NCBI GenBank assembly: GCA_026120185.1
Contig: JANUWF010002342.1
Location: 6,619,501-6,683,500 of the forward strand
Length of the DNA stretch: 64,000 nucleotides
Direction: 5' to 3'
Source of the DNA: Voacanga thouarsii
Lineage: Eukaryota > Streptophyta > Magnoliopsida > Gentianales > Apocynaceae
Made by a program: the position numbers and the translations under genes. The notes beneath the pieces were generated by a model. The model saw only the letters and a program-made list of their open reading frames with translations. It was not told the origin of the DNA and searched no databases. Shown here in pieces: positions 10,648-22,682 of the stretch; position 1 is the stretch's first letter; each line of letters starts with the position of its first letter.

Positions 10648-11776
10648 GTCGCATTTGGCAAACTCAAGGTCCGAATAGACCTTGCGCTTGCCATATGCTA
10701 ACTGTCACGATAGCTCGTGTCTGACATATGCGAGTTATGTTAAAAGCGATCAAACCCGATCAGCCCTCTAACCCATTTTTTCCTCTCTTTTCTTCTATTT
10801 TATTTTCATAAATTTCTAATTTTTTATTTAAAAAGAATTAATATTTTGAAATAACACAAAATATGTAAAGTCCTATATACATTAAAATAATTAACAATTT
10901 AAATTTATTAATTTAAATTTGATCTTAATTAGTAATATATGTATTTTTACTACAATTACTTTTTTATATCGGATTTATAAATAAATATTTATTTTTTATT
11001 TAATTTTAATTTATAATATTTAATTATTTGCAAAAAATTAAAAAATGAAAATTCTCAACTATCTAAATATACTAAATTTATAGTTTCAACTATCTAAAAT
11101 AATTTATAATTTAGTTGAATTCGAATAATGGGTAAAATATAAAAGAAAAATACAAATATTGATTTATATTTTAATGAAATAATAGTTGAATATTTCATGA
11201 ATATTTTGCGTATTTTTTGTTTTAAAAAGTCATTTAAAAATAATTTTATATTTTATTTGACTTTAAGTTTTTATTGTTATTAATTTTGTCTTCAAAGAAG
11301 GCCAAACTAAATTGAAATTATTGCTTTGTCTTTAATTTTTAAACATAAATTGTATATCATAAATTTGATAACGATATTTTATTAATTATTTTTTTACTTA
11401 AAATTTAAATGTAATTGCCTCTTTCATTCGCATTGTGATTGTCTTACTTGAGGTATTTTGTATTCGCGAATTTATTAAAATAGGTATTTAGATATTGGTT
11501 AAGTTGAATTTTTAACATTGGTCCCAAATCTTTTGCGACTTGATCATATTATTAGCAATCATTAATAATAGGTTATTATGTAAGATTGTCAAGCCATGAA
11601 CTTTAAATTCCAAAACAAACAATTAATTTTATTACACATAAAATAATCTTAAAAAAAGGATGATAGCTAGTCCCACAATGAATCCTCGACGGTTCCTTAG
11701 AGGTTGACATGTCTCTAATGTTGCTCTTGATGTTGTTCCTAATGTTGTTCTTTTGGTTGTCTTTCATCTTGATCCT
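10648..11776. other. AT-rich spacer, no gene seen
   Basis: The first 130 bp are moderately GC-rich flank. From about 10800 on the DNA is very AT-rich, with short A/T homopolymers and no frame with coding character on either strand. Confidence 0.6.
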
Positions 11777-12085
11777 TGATACGATGGTGATAGGAATCCA
11801 CCCAAATATCATGCCAAAGCTAAAAAAGGGAGATGGAGATTTAAAGCTCATTCCATAGTACCAAGGAAGAATTTAAATTACGAAGGTTTTCAATGGAGGA
11901 TTCAATCCAAACAAGCCACCAAGCTAAGGAATATAAAGATTGTCAAGAAATGGGTGCCAAAGGAAAGCTTGAAAGACCTTCAAAAAGACAAATCAAGAAT
12001 CAAGAAAGTTTTCAAGCGATGGAGAATCAAAGAAGGGCCAAAAGATCAAGGCTTGAACAACAATTTGTGTGGAGGATCAAAGTAG
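11777..12085 (+). pseudogene. Basic ORF without start codon, unknown, probably a TE remnant
   Basis: Frame 2 is open for about 102 codons between TGA 11774-11776 and TAG 12083-12085, with no ATG at its start. The product is strongly basic, with K/R clusters (KAKKGRWRFK, KIVKKWVPKESLKDLQK, KSRIKKVFKRWRIKEG). I do not recognise the family. The size, lack of start and surroundings (GC-rich palindromes and LTR-like sequence downstream) suggest a fragment of an LTR-type element rather than a host exon. Confidence 0.4.
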
Positions 12086-12129
12086 CACAAGAGAAAGACT
12101 GACGGCAAGAAAAAAAAAGTCAGCTGTGT

Positions 12130-12250
12130 TGAACCAGGACACACCTGGTGCCGGGTACACTAGTACACCTGGCGTACTCTGGAGGAGTTGTTCCATTCCA
12201 GAACACACCTGGCGCCAGGTCCACTAGTACACCTGGCACCAGGTACATTC
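12130..12250. repeat. Cluster of CCTGG..CCAGG palindromes
   Basis: Four related units, each reading ACACCTGG followed by GCC/GCG/ACC variants, alternate with CACTAGTACACCTGG. One is a perfect 14-bp palindrome, ACCTGGCGCCAGGT; CCTGGCACCAGG is near-palindromic. This is far more GC-rich than the neighbourhood. A similar cluster occurs in the copia-2 leader (about 52385-52525). Confidence 0.6.
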
Positions 12251-12251
12251 G

Positions 12252-12895
12252 GGTCATGCCTAATTTTACTGATTTTTCTTATTTTGTTTTATTTTTGTTT
12301 CCAATTTAATTTTCATGATTTTTATTATGTAATAGAGAAATTTTAGACCTTTTAAAGATTTGAATAGTTGAGATTTCATCTCATATTAGTTAGGTTTAGT
12401 TGCATATATATATGGCACTATAACATTCAATGTAACAACTTTGAATATTGATAGAAATCAAAGAGTCTCATTTGAGAGCTTTTGAGAGGTGATTTCTCTT
12501 GGGTAAATCCCATGAACATTAAGACCATTCTTAGGGTCAAATCCTTCCCTATGTATTGAGTCTATAAACCCTTTTAGGATAGATCAATTAGTTTGCTAAT
12601 TTGGGTCTTAAGGTTATAGATAATCTAAGGTTCTTATTGGAAGTAAAGTTGGTTGCTTAAATCATCTTCTTTAAAGTGTTCTTGGTTTCTTTTTGAATCA
12701 AGGGCCTTTGGTTGTGATTTGAATGACTTGATTCTCATTTTGAGTGTTCTAACTTCTCTATTTTGGCTTACGATCCTAGTATTTGAATTGGGTGTGTCAT
12801 TTCTTTTCCAAACTCATTGTTTTGAATTCTTGATGGGCCTTATATTTTGCCCTAGATTTAACCACGAAATTCAATAGAAAATTAACCCCATAGTC
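12252..12895 (+). other. Possible LTR-like remnant
   Basis: AT-rich sequence with a TATA-like CATATATATATGG near 12403 followed by leader-like DNA. No defined termini or target-site duplication could be found, and no coding frame is convincing. It may belong with the basic ORF just upstream. Confidence 0.3.
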
Positions 12896-13011
12896 ATATC
12901 AGATGGGTTGGACCTTCATCCTCTTTAGACTGCCTATGTCATCTCTGAGGCCATCCAATCGATAGACAACAGCAAATTCATTAGCTAAACATAAGCATCT
13001 AGTATCGAAGA

Positions 13012-15004
13012 TTAGGTATTACGAAGTAACAAAATCAGCATGCCTATCTTCAATCGCTGCAGGATCGCCTTATTCATAATTGTATTCTTCTCTGTGTACA
13101 TGTCAGTTGTAATCTTACTAAGGTATATTAGCTGTAGCACGTCTCCGTGTCCATCTACCCCCCTCCGCTCCAATGGTACTCCGCGATTAACTTCTTGCGG
13201 GATCGGGGGTATTGGACTAGAAATGTAGCTTCGTCTTAATAGCTCGTATGGTGGGGGGTTCAAACGACATGCCTCACCAATAGCAGTCAACGAGCACGTG
13301 GCAAGATCCGTTATCAATGCAAACATTTGTCTAGTCATAGCATCTATATTTTAATATCCTTCGTTGCCTAGGTACAATATCAAATACATCGAATCATCCT
13401 ACATATATATTTTAAAATGTCAATAAAATGTTTGAGTAAAAATTCTATATTTTATTGCTTAGGACTATTAAAATAAATCTACATACTAGTATTTTAGTCA
13501 CCCAACTGTTCGATTAGTAGCCTATTCGGTTAGGTTGCATTATAATCAGATTACCAATCAATTGCCTAGTATGAGTCCAATACCATATTGTATAGTTAGG
13601 TAAAACTATATTCTGACCATAACTGAATTGTCCACTCAGAATGGTTAAATGTCTATTAACTTAATTTGCGAGATGTATTGAATCAATCTCGATCCACCCT
13701 ACACCGGTAGTCCTTATGTCACGGGCATGCAAATTATCACATGTATCAACTGCAATAGGGATTATCTGTACCAATCTAAAATGTCACATGACTCTGTTTG
13801 AGCGATACACTTCTATTATCTTCCAACATATTAGGGATGTAATAGACCCCCAAATGTGTCACCTATGAGTACAATAGGGGGTAGAATAGCCAACATGTGC
13901 TCATCATAAGGTTGCCAGATAAACTGTACAAAGACAAACTGTCAATGTCAATAATAAATAAAGAATTTAAATTATTGTTGATAGCAAATTAGTTGAAGTA
14001 ATACTTACATAATCATGCTACATTCAATCCAACGTCTCTATAAGTAAGTAGCACATGTGTCAGGGTTTGGAAAAGCTCTAATGGTCCTCACATGCTGAAC
14101 CTTAAGGGGCTTATGGATCAACATCCTCAATCAAACAAATTCTAGTCAGTTTAATAATATGAATACGCTTCTAAGCCCACAACTATTTCAACATTAATAA
14201 CCATTGCTTAGAAAAATTATACACTTTATTATTTTGAAATCCTGGTAAGATTTTTTAAGAAATATTCTTTCACACCTGAACCAACAGTAATGGGTCACTG
14301 ATATAGTATGCGCTCTGTAGGAACAATGGTACAAATAAGCCAAACTACATTTTCCCAACTAAGCATGCCCGATAGCTCTAAATCATAGATGTATTTTAAG
14401 AAACGCATATGTACTCTATTATTAGACTTGACTAAGAATAGAAAGATACCAATAAGCTGCATAATACGACACTATGTATACTAACTCATCATTTCTGGTG
14501 TCGGGTGTGTAGATAGTGGTTAACTCAATGCTCTCTCGAGGAAAATAATCTTCAACTGATATCCATCCAAGTCTGTCAGAGTCAGTTGAAATCTTAATAC
14601 CTCGTCACACATGTCAATAAACTCTGTAGGTGTATGTATGAATCAATTGTTACAGATATGATCACCATCTATGTATAATCCAAAGAGGACCTCTACATCT
14701 TGGAGGGTGATAGTAGCCTCTCCAATTGTAAGGTAAAATGTATGCATCTTCTGACGCCATCTTTCCACTAATACTGTAATCAGTGGATAGTCAATTTTCA
14801 TATAACATAAATGACGCAGTCCACCGAAGCCAGCAATATCCATGAGCTGCTCGACAAGGTAATCGAATGGTTGAACTTTGCAAAACATGTTGTCATTTCG
14901 CTTTACAATAATATGTTATTGTATAATTATCTCGCCTAAATATGTGACGACTTTTGTCTACACTGCAATGTCAATACATTCGATATAATAGAACCTGGAT
15001 TCAT
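13012..15004 (-). pseudogene. Plant mobile domain protein remnant in the MULE
   Basis: From a likely ATG at 15004 the minus strand gives a MAIN-like PMD order: SNVLTLQCRQKSSHI, then after stops and a frameshift the block GFGGLRHLCYMKIDYPLI, LVERWRQKMHTFYL and GEATITLQDVEVLFGLYIDGD (14888-14650), then ERALS, then FLKYIYDLELSGMLSWENVV (about 14390-14330), then RVMRHFRLVQIIP and the C-terminal region ending at 13012 (TAA). GEATITLQDVEVLFGL is the most diagnostic PMD block. At least eight stops and several frameshifts are visible. In plants PMD proteins such as MAIN act with PP7-like phosphatases in gene regulation and silencing; the transposon copies have no known role. Confidence 0.8.
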
Positions 15005-15237
15005 CCTGTGAGAAGTAGACTCATACATTGTGCCCTACCAATATTGTAGAAATTAAAAATAAATAAAAGATATATAACCAACATCAAATTAAGTATAGAA
15101 AAATAAACACAAAATTAAAGATAAACAATTCAAATTCTCTCAATGCAATATTAAAATTTTGAGATAAGAATAAGCATTGTATCTAAACAAATATTACATA
15201 TTCAAGAAACATACTATAAGGTTAATCTGTGTTCATT

Positions 15238-17843
15238 TTATTCTACGGCACCATGAGTGCAATTTCTCCAATTATATTCACTGCGATGGCATAAGCCACA
15301 ACGAAGAGGTGAATCAAGATTACGTTTGTCCATTTCATTCCTAATACACAATGTCCACATTCGACCCATTCGATGATTTTTGAAATGGTGAGCAAACGGT
15401 GCAAAGCTAAAACCAAGATTACGCAAATAATTCTCTTGTGAAATGGACCTGAATTGTGTTGTATAAGTCAGTCTATAGCATAATGATGTGTTTTTCAATG
15501 ACACTAGATCCCCAAGATTTAGCCATAGTTGTTGACATACTGTAAATGCATGCGAATAAGGTGTTCTATATATTTTCCATTTACAACAGATACATGTCTT
15601 GGCCCCACCTCATACGAATTATTTCCCTTGTCATACTCACGATGCGGTGACACAATATTAAAAATACTTCGATCCTGATTAAAAGTCAACACACTGTGTG
15701 TTCTTCCTTTCATCTCATTCTTCACAAATTTGCCCCATATCCTAGAAGAAAAGTTATATCTCCCATGATTAGCCTTTTGTCTATGGTCATTGAAATATTT
15801 GACTATTTTTTAAAATGAAAAGTCAACAATCACCTTGATAGGTAGGGTACGTATATATTTGATAATACTATTGAAAGATTTTGCCAGATTGGCTATCATG
15901 TTAACATACCAATGTCCACCGTCATAAGTAAGCGTCCATTACTCTTTCGGAATTAGATCCAGCCATACCATCACTTGGGGGTTTAGCAAACTAATTTCTT
16001 CCATAACCTTCAAAAATTTTCACTTTTTGCTTTAATTCCCAACTACGTACATCAATTTATTTGACTCATGCACTCTGAACTTTGTATTGAGTTACTTTGA
16101 ATATGTCTAAAACAAAATATGTGCACTGCTATTAGCTCTTGCTAAAAGGGTAGTCGATGAACTGCATTTACAATCCCAATGTGTCTGTCATATATTAAAT
16201 AAACTTTTCGATCCTTTAACACATGTTCTCTGAGTAAGGTAAAAAATCATCTCCAACTGTCATTATTTTTTTGTTAATGAGTGCAAATGCAATGGGTAAT
16301 ATATGATTATTGACATCTTGACCCACTGCTGTTAAAAGTTTTTCCTTGTATATACCCCTCAGAAATGTTCCGTCAATATTGTCTGGCAATTTCATGTGAG
16401 CAAATATATCAATACAGGGTCCGAACGCCCAAAAAATATATCCAAATGTCTTAGCACTATTGGTGTCCATAGACAAGAAGTGCATGCTACGACGGTAATA
16501 GGTTCGTATCTTGTAAGGCTTACATATATCGTGATAATTGTGCGAATGAAGAAGGTCAATCTCCTTAGATCATTTCTATAGCATGCATGCACGCATTCCA
16601 TTCTTTCCTATAAGATGGAGTGAAATGCAATGTGTTATGAATATAGCTATTTATTTCACTGACTTTAATCTTCGAATTATTGTAAATCATTGGCAAGATG
16701 TGATTCGCCATGAATTTCGCACTCAAGTTTCGACAATTCCCATCAATTGTCCAGACTAAACAAATGTGCTCTATATGCCATCAAATAATTTGCCACAAAC
16801 CACAACCTTTCTTTTTTTGTGCACGGATCCACAAATAACAAGGATACTATGGAGTTAAATTTTTATATTCAGCAATCCAATATGCACTCTTATTTTCTAC
16901 CACCGAAAGCTCACAACCAACTCTAATAAACCATGACTGAACAATCCAAAGTAACTCATTCTTATCTCTAAATCATGCCAACTTTCAAGTCATTGTTAGA
17001 TTCTGACCATAAATCCATACCACTACTCGGTGCCATTCTACCAGTTTCGTTTTCTATTTCTTGAAAAGTATCCAACCTGTCAAGCTAAATTGAATATGGT
17101 AGATTATATAACCAATCCGATTCAGCGGGTCTACTAGCAGGTTGTTGCATTACAGAATGATTAGGAATATCTTCTCCAGCATCGCCATTCCCCTCATCCT
17201 CGTTGGGGGAATCATTTGCAATAGGCCCATCAATGTCTAATGTAGGTCCTAACCTATTCACAGTCGCCTCCAGAGCACCTACCCAATTAGGCTCTCGAGC
17301 AATCCATTCATCAACTAGGGTTACATCTAATGGACATCAATTTCAGTAGTTCAAAATAATGGCAGGCTTGTCTATATTTGAAGGGATTGAACGTGGTCAT
17401 GAAGTATAGGTGTAACAAACCTAGTAGAAGTTGATAAGTATTGATTGTAAGGTCTAATGATAGGGATATCCGAAATTGATGTATTGAAAAAGGATTGGAA
17501 AGTATGATTTGGGATATGTGAAGGACCATTTTGTTATAGGTGTTGAAAAATTTAAATCAAAATTAGGCATATTAACAAAAACAGCTGAGTTAAGTAATGC
17601 AGTGAATGATTCAGTAATAGAAGTTGAGATGTTATGCTTTGGAAGATCAATAGTTGTTGCATTCAGAATCTGGATGATCTCATGTTGAACATGCATATCA
17701 ATTGATTGTTCCTTCACGGTAGATGCGTAGTACTATAAATTTTCCATATTATTGTCATCTGTTATAGAAGTAGTTGTAGACCGCGTCATAGTATCAATAA
17801 TAGTGTTCTCTATCATTGTAATTTGCAACTTAATAGTAGACAT
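15238..17843 (-). pseudogene. MURA-type MULE transposase
   Basis: The reading begins near ATG 17843 and ends at TAA 15240-15238. The N-terminal region is open for long stretches with few stops. The MuDR DNA-binding region reads AYWIAEYKNLTP, CYLWIRAQKKKGCGLWQII and NCRNLSAKFMANHILPMI (about 16880-16700). The catalytic domain has FWAFGPCIDIF, then NIDGTFLRGIYKEKLLTAVG with the first Asp, and HILPIAFALIN (about 16450-16260). A SWIM zinc finger follows, KTCICCKWKIYRTPYSHAFT, with the third Cys replaced by Tyr. The C-terminal zinc knuckle is CGLCHRSEYNWRNC, with the expected His replaced by Tyr. Many stops and at least two frameshifts show it is dead. Confidence 0.87.
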
Positions 17844-18249
17844 GGTCAATCATCGAATTGTACATATTTTGTTGACTAAATAGAGGAAACTAACTCAATT
17901 TCTAACAATTAACACCTTGTGATAAGGACTATTAAAAAAATCATTGTGTGCGATGCGCATAATTTTACAATCCCAATATAACTGTAGTCTTACAAGCTCT
18001 TCTAATGACATTATGTCTAAATAAATTAGGCAAGTTTTTTCTATTCAAAAAATAAAATATGTCACAACCTTAAATTACTATATAAACTAATATCAAATTA
18101 ATTAGTATAAATATATCCCCAAAAAATAGAATATTCAATATAGAAATGTTAAATAATTAATACATACACATGGATATTATTAGCTATGAATATTATGAAT
18201 ACATATTATATATATGCATATATTATAGCTATGCATACTATGTATTAGT

Positions 18250-18251
<2 letters not shown>

Positions 18252-18301
<50 letters not shown>
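18252..18301. repeat. (TA)n microsatellite
   Basis: About 25 uninterrupted TA units, the longest simple repeat in this part of the window. Confidence 0.95.
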
Positions 18302-18303
<2 letters not shown>

Positions 18304-19029
18304 TTGTATATGGATATTATAGTTATGCATGTTATTTTATAATGTACATTTTAATAGCTATGGAATACATGCCCTAGCAAAATTATCTGATACAGTCACT
18401 AAATTAAGGGAGTCAAGAACAAAAACTCATCAGACAAATGATGTGTAACAATGTTATAATTTTTTTAAAAAAATAAATAGCAAAGGGACTTAGATATAAA
18501 AATTTAAAGGATTTTTTAAAATTAGAACAATGGATAATAATATTTATATCCAATATTTAAAATAAGAAAAAAATATCAAATAATTAGAATTCCTATATAG
18601 TAATATTTATCTTTTTCCTTTAATACTTATATTTTTACTATTATATGTTGATGTTATTATTATAAATATAAATGAATACATATAATATATTAGTACTGAA
18701 GAATGGTCCTTTTCAGGATACATGACTTCACAAAGTGTAAGGATTTAATTTAAAAATAATTTATGAATTTACTTATTTGTGATATTATTTATTTTATTTT
18801 TGTATTTATAAATTTCCGTATTAAAAAATTTCTATCACATAAATTTTATTATATATTTTTTAATAAAAATACAATATTGTAAATATAATATATAAAAATT
18901 GAGTTCACATAAATATTTATCTCTAAAACTATTTCAAAAATTTATATTCTTTTTTTGGTCCATCAAATGAAAGGGTAGAAGTGCAATTGAACCATTATTT
19001 TTTGACAATTGACTTTACATGTTTATATT

Positions 19030-19192
19030 ATTAGGAAGAATTTGAAAACACTTTTATTTTTTTTATAAAAAAAAGGTCCTAATTTTTGTTCCCATTTGGA
19101 AGTACTTTTATTTTTAAAAAAAAAGTCCAAATTTGAAAACACTTTTATTTTTTTTTTTTAAAAAAGGTCCTAATTTGAAAATACTTTTATTT
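19030..19192. repeat. Imperfect tandem repeats of an A/T-tract unit
   Basis: Three to four copies of a unit reading roughly TTTGAAAACACTTTTATTT, then a T run, an A run, and GGTCCTAA. Copies start near 19037, 19095, 19131 and 19172, with different homopolymer lengths. Confidence 0.6.
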
Positions 19193-19783
19193 ATAATTCA
19201 CTTTTTTTTTAATTTTCCTTTTCTTTTTCTGATATCACACTTTAGATGTCATGCGTTGTGAAACCAGACTATAATGAAGATACCATATCCACAGCTTGTG
19301 CCAATGGGAATATAGATCTCCTTGCTGGGCCAAAATTCATGATACACAAAAATTGCTATATATTTGGAAGAAGGCCAATCTTTCATTATATCTTTCATTC
19401 AATATAAATTTTTATTTTTCATTTTATTTTAAAATAATGAAGATAATTTGATAATTTTATGTTAGTTCAAATTGCTATTCCAAATGATTTAAAATTTAAA
19501 TATTTGAAAATATAAAAATTTATTTTTAATAAATATTCATATTTCAAATTTAATTTGTATATAAAAAATTTTAGGATAAATTTTTTTTTCCTAAATTCAC
19601 TCTAACACACCCCCACCTCGGCCTGCTTTTTTTTTTTGAACTCATCATCTCAGTTTTTCTTCTTAGTAGTCAGAAAATACACCGCTGCTAAATCTCACAA
19701 ATTTATATTTTTAGAAAAAAAAAATCCTCATATTTTCATATTTAAAGTTGTCCATTTTTTAATTGCTAAATTCTCATATTTTC

Positions 19784-20104
19784 TTAGATGTTGTTATTAA
19801 AATGGAGTAAAACTTTGTGTAGTTTTTGTACTGCAATTTGTTGTACCCTCCGTTTAAGTCTCATCCACCCACAATCTCCCGGACCCTTCCGGTAGACTCT
19901 ATAAGAGAAACGAAATAAAGCCGTTGAAGGAAAACAAACAACAAACTCATTCGCCACTTTGATATGCCCATTCACCATAACATAATACAAATTCGAACCA
20001 AACAAACGAGGATGCCGGGATATTGCCATAATCCACATATCAAAGTCATTTATATATAATGAAATCAGTAAAGAATTCAACATAGTTCCAATGGCTACAC
20101 ACAT
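19784..20104 (-). pseudogene. Unidentified ORF of 106 codons
   Basis: This minus-strand frame is free of stops in AT-rich surroundings and has protein-like composition: DFDMWIMAISRHPRLFGSN, LYYVMVNGHIKVANEFVVC and FSYRVYRKGPGDCGWMRLKR. I do not recognise the family. It could be an exon remnant of a host gene or of an element. It ends at TAA 19786-19784; the ATG at 20104 is the first available. No splice sites or promoter are evident. Confidence 0.35.
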
Positions 20105-20835
20105 ACAGATTTCAGTTCCAATTCAACAAATAAATACAACACCATAATCAGTTCCAGTCAAAGAATTTTAATCTTCCTTTTCTTGCTTTAACAAAAAAAA
20201 AAAAAAAAGTATTAATAGATGAATAACTCTGGCAGTGGCTCGTGCGAGTAGCAAATTTCGGCTTCGGCGGAGGCCGCTTTCCCCGGCGGCAGCGGCTTTC
20301 TCCAGCAGTGGCGGCTGTTCTTCAAGAAGTATCCAAAAGGGGAGGGGGAATTAGCAGAGAAGAAAGGAGGAATCGGAGGAGCTTTCTAGGGGAGAAAAAA
20401 CTGAGAAGAAGGGCTGTTATGCGACGCTGAGAAGAAGAAAAAATGGCTCGCCTCTACCACTTTAAATGGCTGAAGGATTCTTCTCCCGTGACACCAATTC
20501 CACTGTGCGATGCGATGTTCCTTTGCAAAAGAGGAAGAAGACAGAAGCTGGAAGTGAGCAACAGAGATTCCTATAAAAAGAGGAAGAAACCTGTGAAAAA
20601 CAGCGAATCTCGCATCGCCGGATGCGAGGAAGACAGAAATCTCGCGTCTCACAGACGCGAAGCTTGTGTTTTTTTACCACCAATAGCTGGTCGGTTGGCA
20701 GATTATACCTAATGTCTGTGAAACGCGAGGTAAAAGGCGAACTCGCATTTTTGCATATACGAGGTACCCTACTTTCCAACCCCTTTTTGGCGTTCAAAAT
20801 GGGTTTTGGTCAGATCCCCCTAGAAGCATATACAG
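20105..20835. other. GC-rich patch with overlapping frames, no supported gene
   Basis: From about 20235 to 20830 the sequence is notably GC-richer than its surroundings, with repeated CTCGC/GCGAG elements (for example CTCGCATCGCCGGATGCGAG, a hairpin-like inverted repeat near 20610). Several frames are open on both strands by composition, but none shows a known domain. It abuts the copia RNase H scrap and may be its 3' LTR or leader region. Confidence 0.4.
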
Positions 20836-21010
20836 CTAGAATAACTCAACAATAGGTGACGCTAAAGCACGATATTCAGATTTTGTGGTGGACCAAGCAC
20901 TACTTTTGAGAAGATTCAGGAGATGAGATTTGGACCAAGATAAATGCAATACCCACCGGTAGTATGCCTACCATTAGGACATACTACTCAATCGGTGTCT
21001 GTGAATACAA
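20836..21010 (-). pseudogene. Ty1/copia RNase H fragment
   Basis: The minus strand reads VFTDTD, a stop, VVCPNGRHTTGGYCIYLGPN and LIS, then after a frameshift WSTTKSEYRALASPIVEL and a stop at 20838-20836. Copia RNase H normally has DADWAG, TSGYC(V)FLG, SWSSKKQ and STEAEYR in this order, so the family is clear. The CACTA element begins three bases from its upstream end, so this fragment may be the pre-existing sequence at that junction. Confidence 0.75.
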
Positions 21011-21013
21011 CAA

Positions 21014-21050
21014 CACTACTAGAAATTTGATCATTTGCGATGATCGTTTT
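21014..21050 (+). repeat. CACTA left terminus and first subterminal motif
   Basis: CACTACTAGAAA is the near-universal plant CACTA end. TTTGCGATGATCG follows; the same bases in part recur in opposite sense farther in, as expected for transposase-binding subterminal repeats. The flanking triplet CAA would be one copy of the 3-bp target duplication. Confidence 0.8.
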
Positions 21051-22682
21051 TTAGTGTAGGGTCATTTTTTGTAGCTACAATAACCTCTGATGTAAATTAT
21101 ATATAAAACTTCATTAGAGTCTTCTTCTTATGATGATTAATTAGTATTTGAGTCTAAAAAATATTTTGACATAAAAAATCAATTAGATGAAATGAAAATC
21201 ATTTGATGCAAATATAAAGTTACAAATGACCAAATTTTGGATATTATTTGCCAACACGACTATTTCATTGCATTAAAAGTCGTTACAAATACCTTATTCT
21301 TCATATAATTTGTCTAGGATTCCATCGTATATTTGTTTTTTTTTTTAATTTTCAATCATAAAAATCTAAATTCTAATTTTATCCCCTTGCCTAATCCTAA
21401 ATCAATTTTTTAGGGGGGCAAGGGGACCAGGTTCACTTTGAAGACCTTTTATTTGTTGCACCTTTTATATTTTTGACTTTTATTTTCATATTTCTTATAA
21501 TTCTTTAAATCAAAGCTTGAAACCTTTGCCAAAAAAAAAAAAAAAAAAAAAACTTGAACCGCCAAAGCTGAAACCCAAAACCAGTGCACTTCCTTAGCAA
21601 AAAACGAGAAATTTTTTTCTAAAACTCAGCCATCCCCAACCTCAAGTTGCATGGCAAGAAGTCCTCAGATCTTTGGGTCTATGGGTTAAATCCTTTCAAC
21701 CCCCAAAGCCTTTTATCAATCCCACTGGCTTTCTCTCAAAATCGAATCTAAGTGCTCGCATATTGAAGTTGTCACTACTACTAGTTGTGCATAGGTAGGT
21801 AACGTTGTCTTTCTTACCTTTTTTTGCCTACTTTATCCCATTTTTCTGCTCAATTTTCATTTTCGATTACCTATTTTTGTTTGTACTGATTTTAATATTA
21901 AACTGAGGAGTGTAAGATTCACCAAATATAGGAAGATTTGATTCTTATAAATATAAGAACTTCGTACTGACGAAATTTTAAAATGGGGTTGTTTGATTTT
22001 CTTTAAAAAGTGCAATATTTTCTATATTTTTCTAGTTTAAAGTCATCTAAAAAGTGCTAGAAATTCAAAGAAGCCACCCTCTTACGGTTCCGAATCTTTC
22101 CCTAATCGTTAGCAACATATCTCAAGTAAGATATTTGTATGCTTATTTTATTATGGTGTAAAATTTAAATTTTTTTTTCTTTGTTAATATTTTTTCTTGG
22201 AATTGCATCTTTCTAGTGATGGGAGAACTTTTGGAAGATTAGAAGTGAAGAATTAGATAAATAGCACTATATTGGATTAGGATGATTCTATAGGTATTTG
22301 AAAATTTATCTTCCAATGCTCAGAGCTGAAATTGATAGCAGTAGCAGAAGAATAAAATTGAAATTTGATGGTTTCTAATTTAGATTATGTATTTGATTTA
22401 GAAGTTTTTGAGTGGGAAAAGCTAGAGTAGAAAGTTAATTGGAAGTGAGTTAGAATTACACATGGGTGTAAGTACATAAGAATTGGTTTGAAATGAGTTT
22501 TGTAAAAAAATATTAAATATATGTGAGTTCAAAAAAAATATATATATATAAGGTGTTATAAATAGATAATAATTCTAAAAAACAAAAAATATATAAAATA
22601 ATAATATATTTAAACATCTTTCTACTAAAATTTCATATTCTAAAACATCTAAGGGCTTTACATTCTGTTATCTACATTGCAG

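Larger units (their letters stand above)
12990..17843 (-). mobile_element. Mutator-like element (MULE) with transposase and PMD gene
   Basis: On the minus strand a MURA-type transposase (17843 to 15238) is followed about 230 bp downstream by a plant-mobile-domain gene (15004 to 13012). Both are degraded to a similar degree, and they share strand and order, so I treat them as one element. I could not find terminal inverted repeats or a 9-bp target duplication, so the outer limits are those of the coding remnants only. PMD genes are known in MULEs and in Ty3/gypsy elements. Confidence 0.75.
17844..19783. other. AT-rich DNA, no gene seen
   Basis: Very AT-rich spacer with a long TA microsatellite and poly-A/T tracts. 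A short GC-richer stretch near 19250-19340 has no supported frame. No promoter, RNA gene or element terminus was recognised. Confidence 0.6.
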
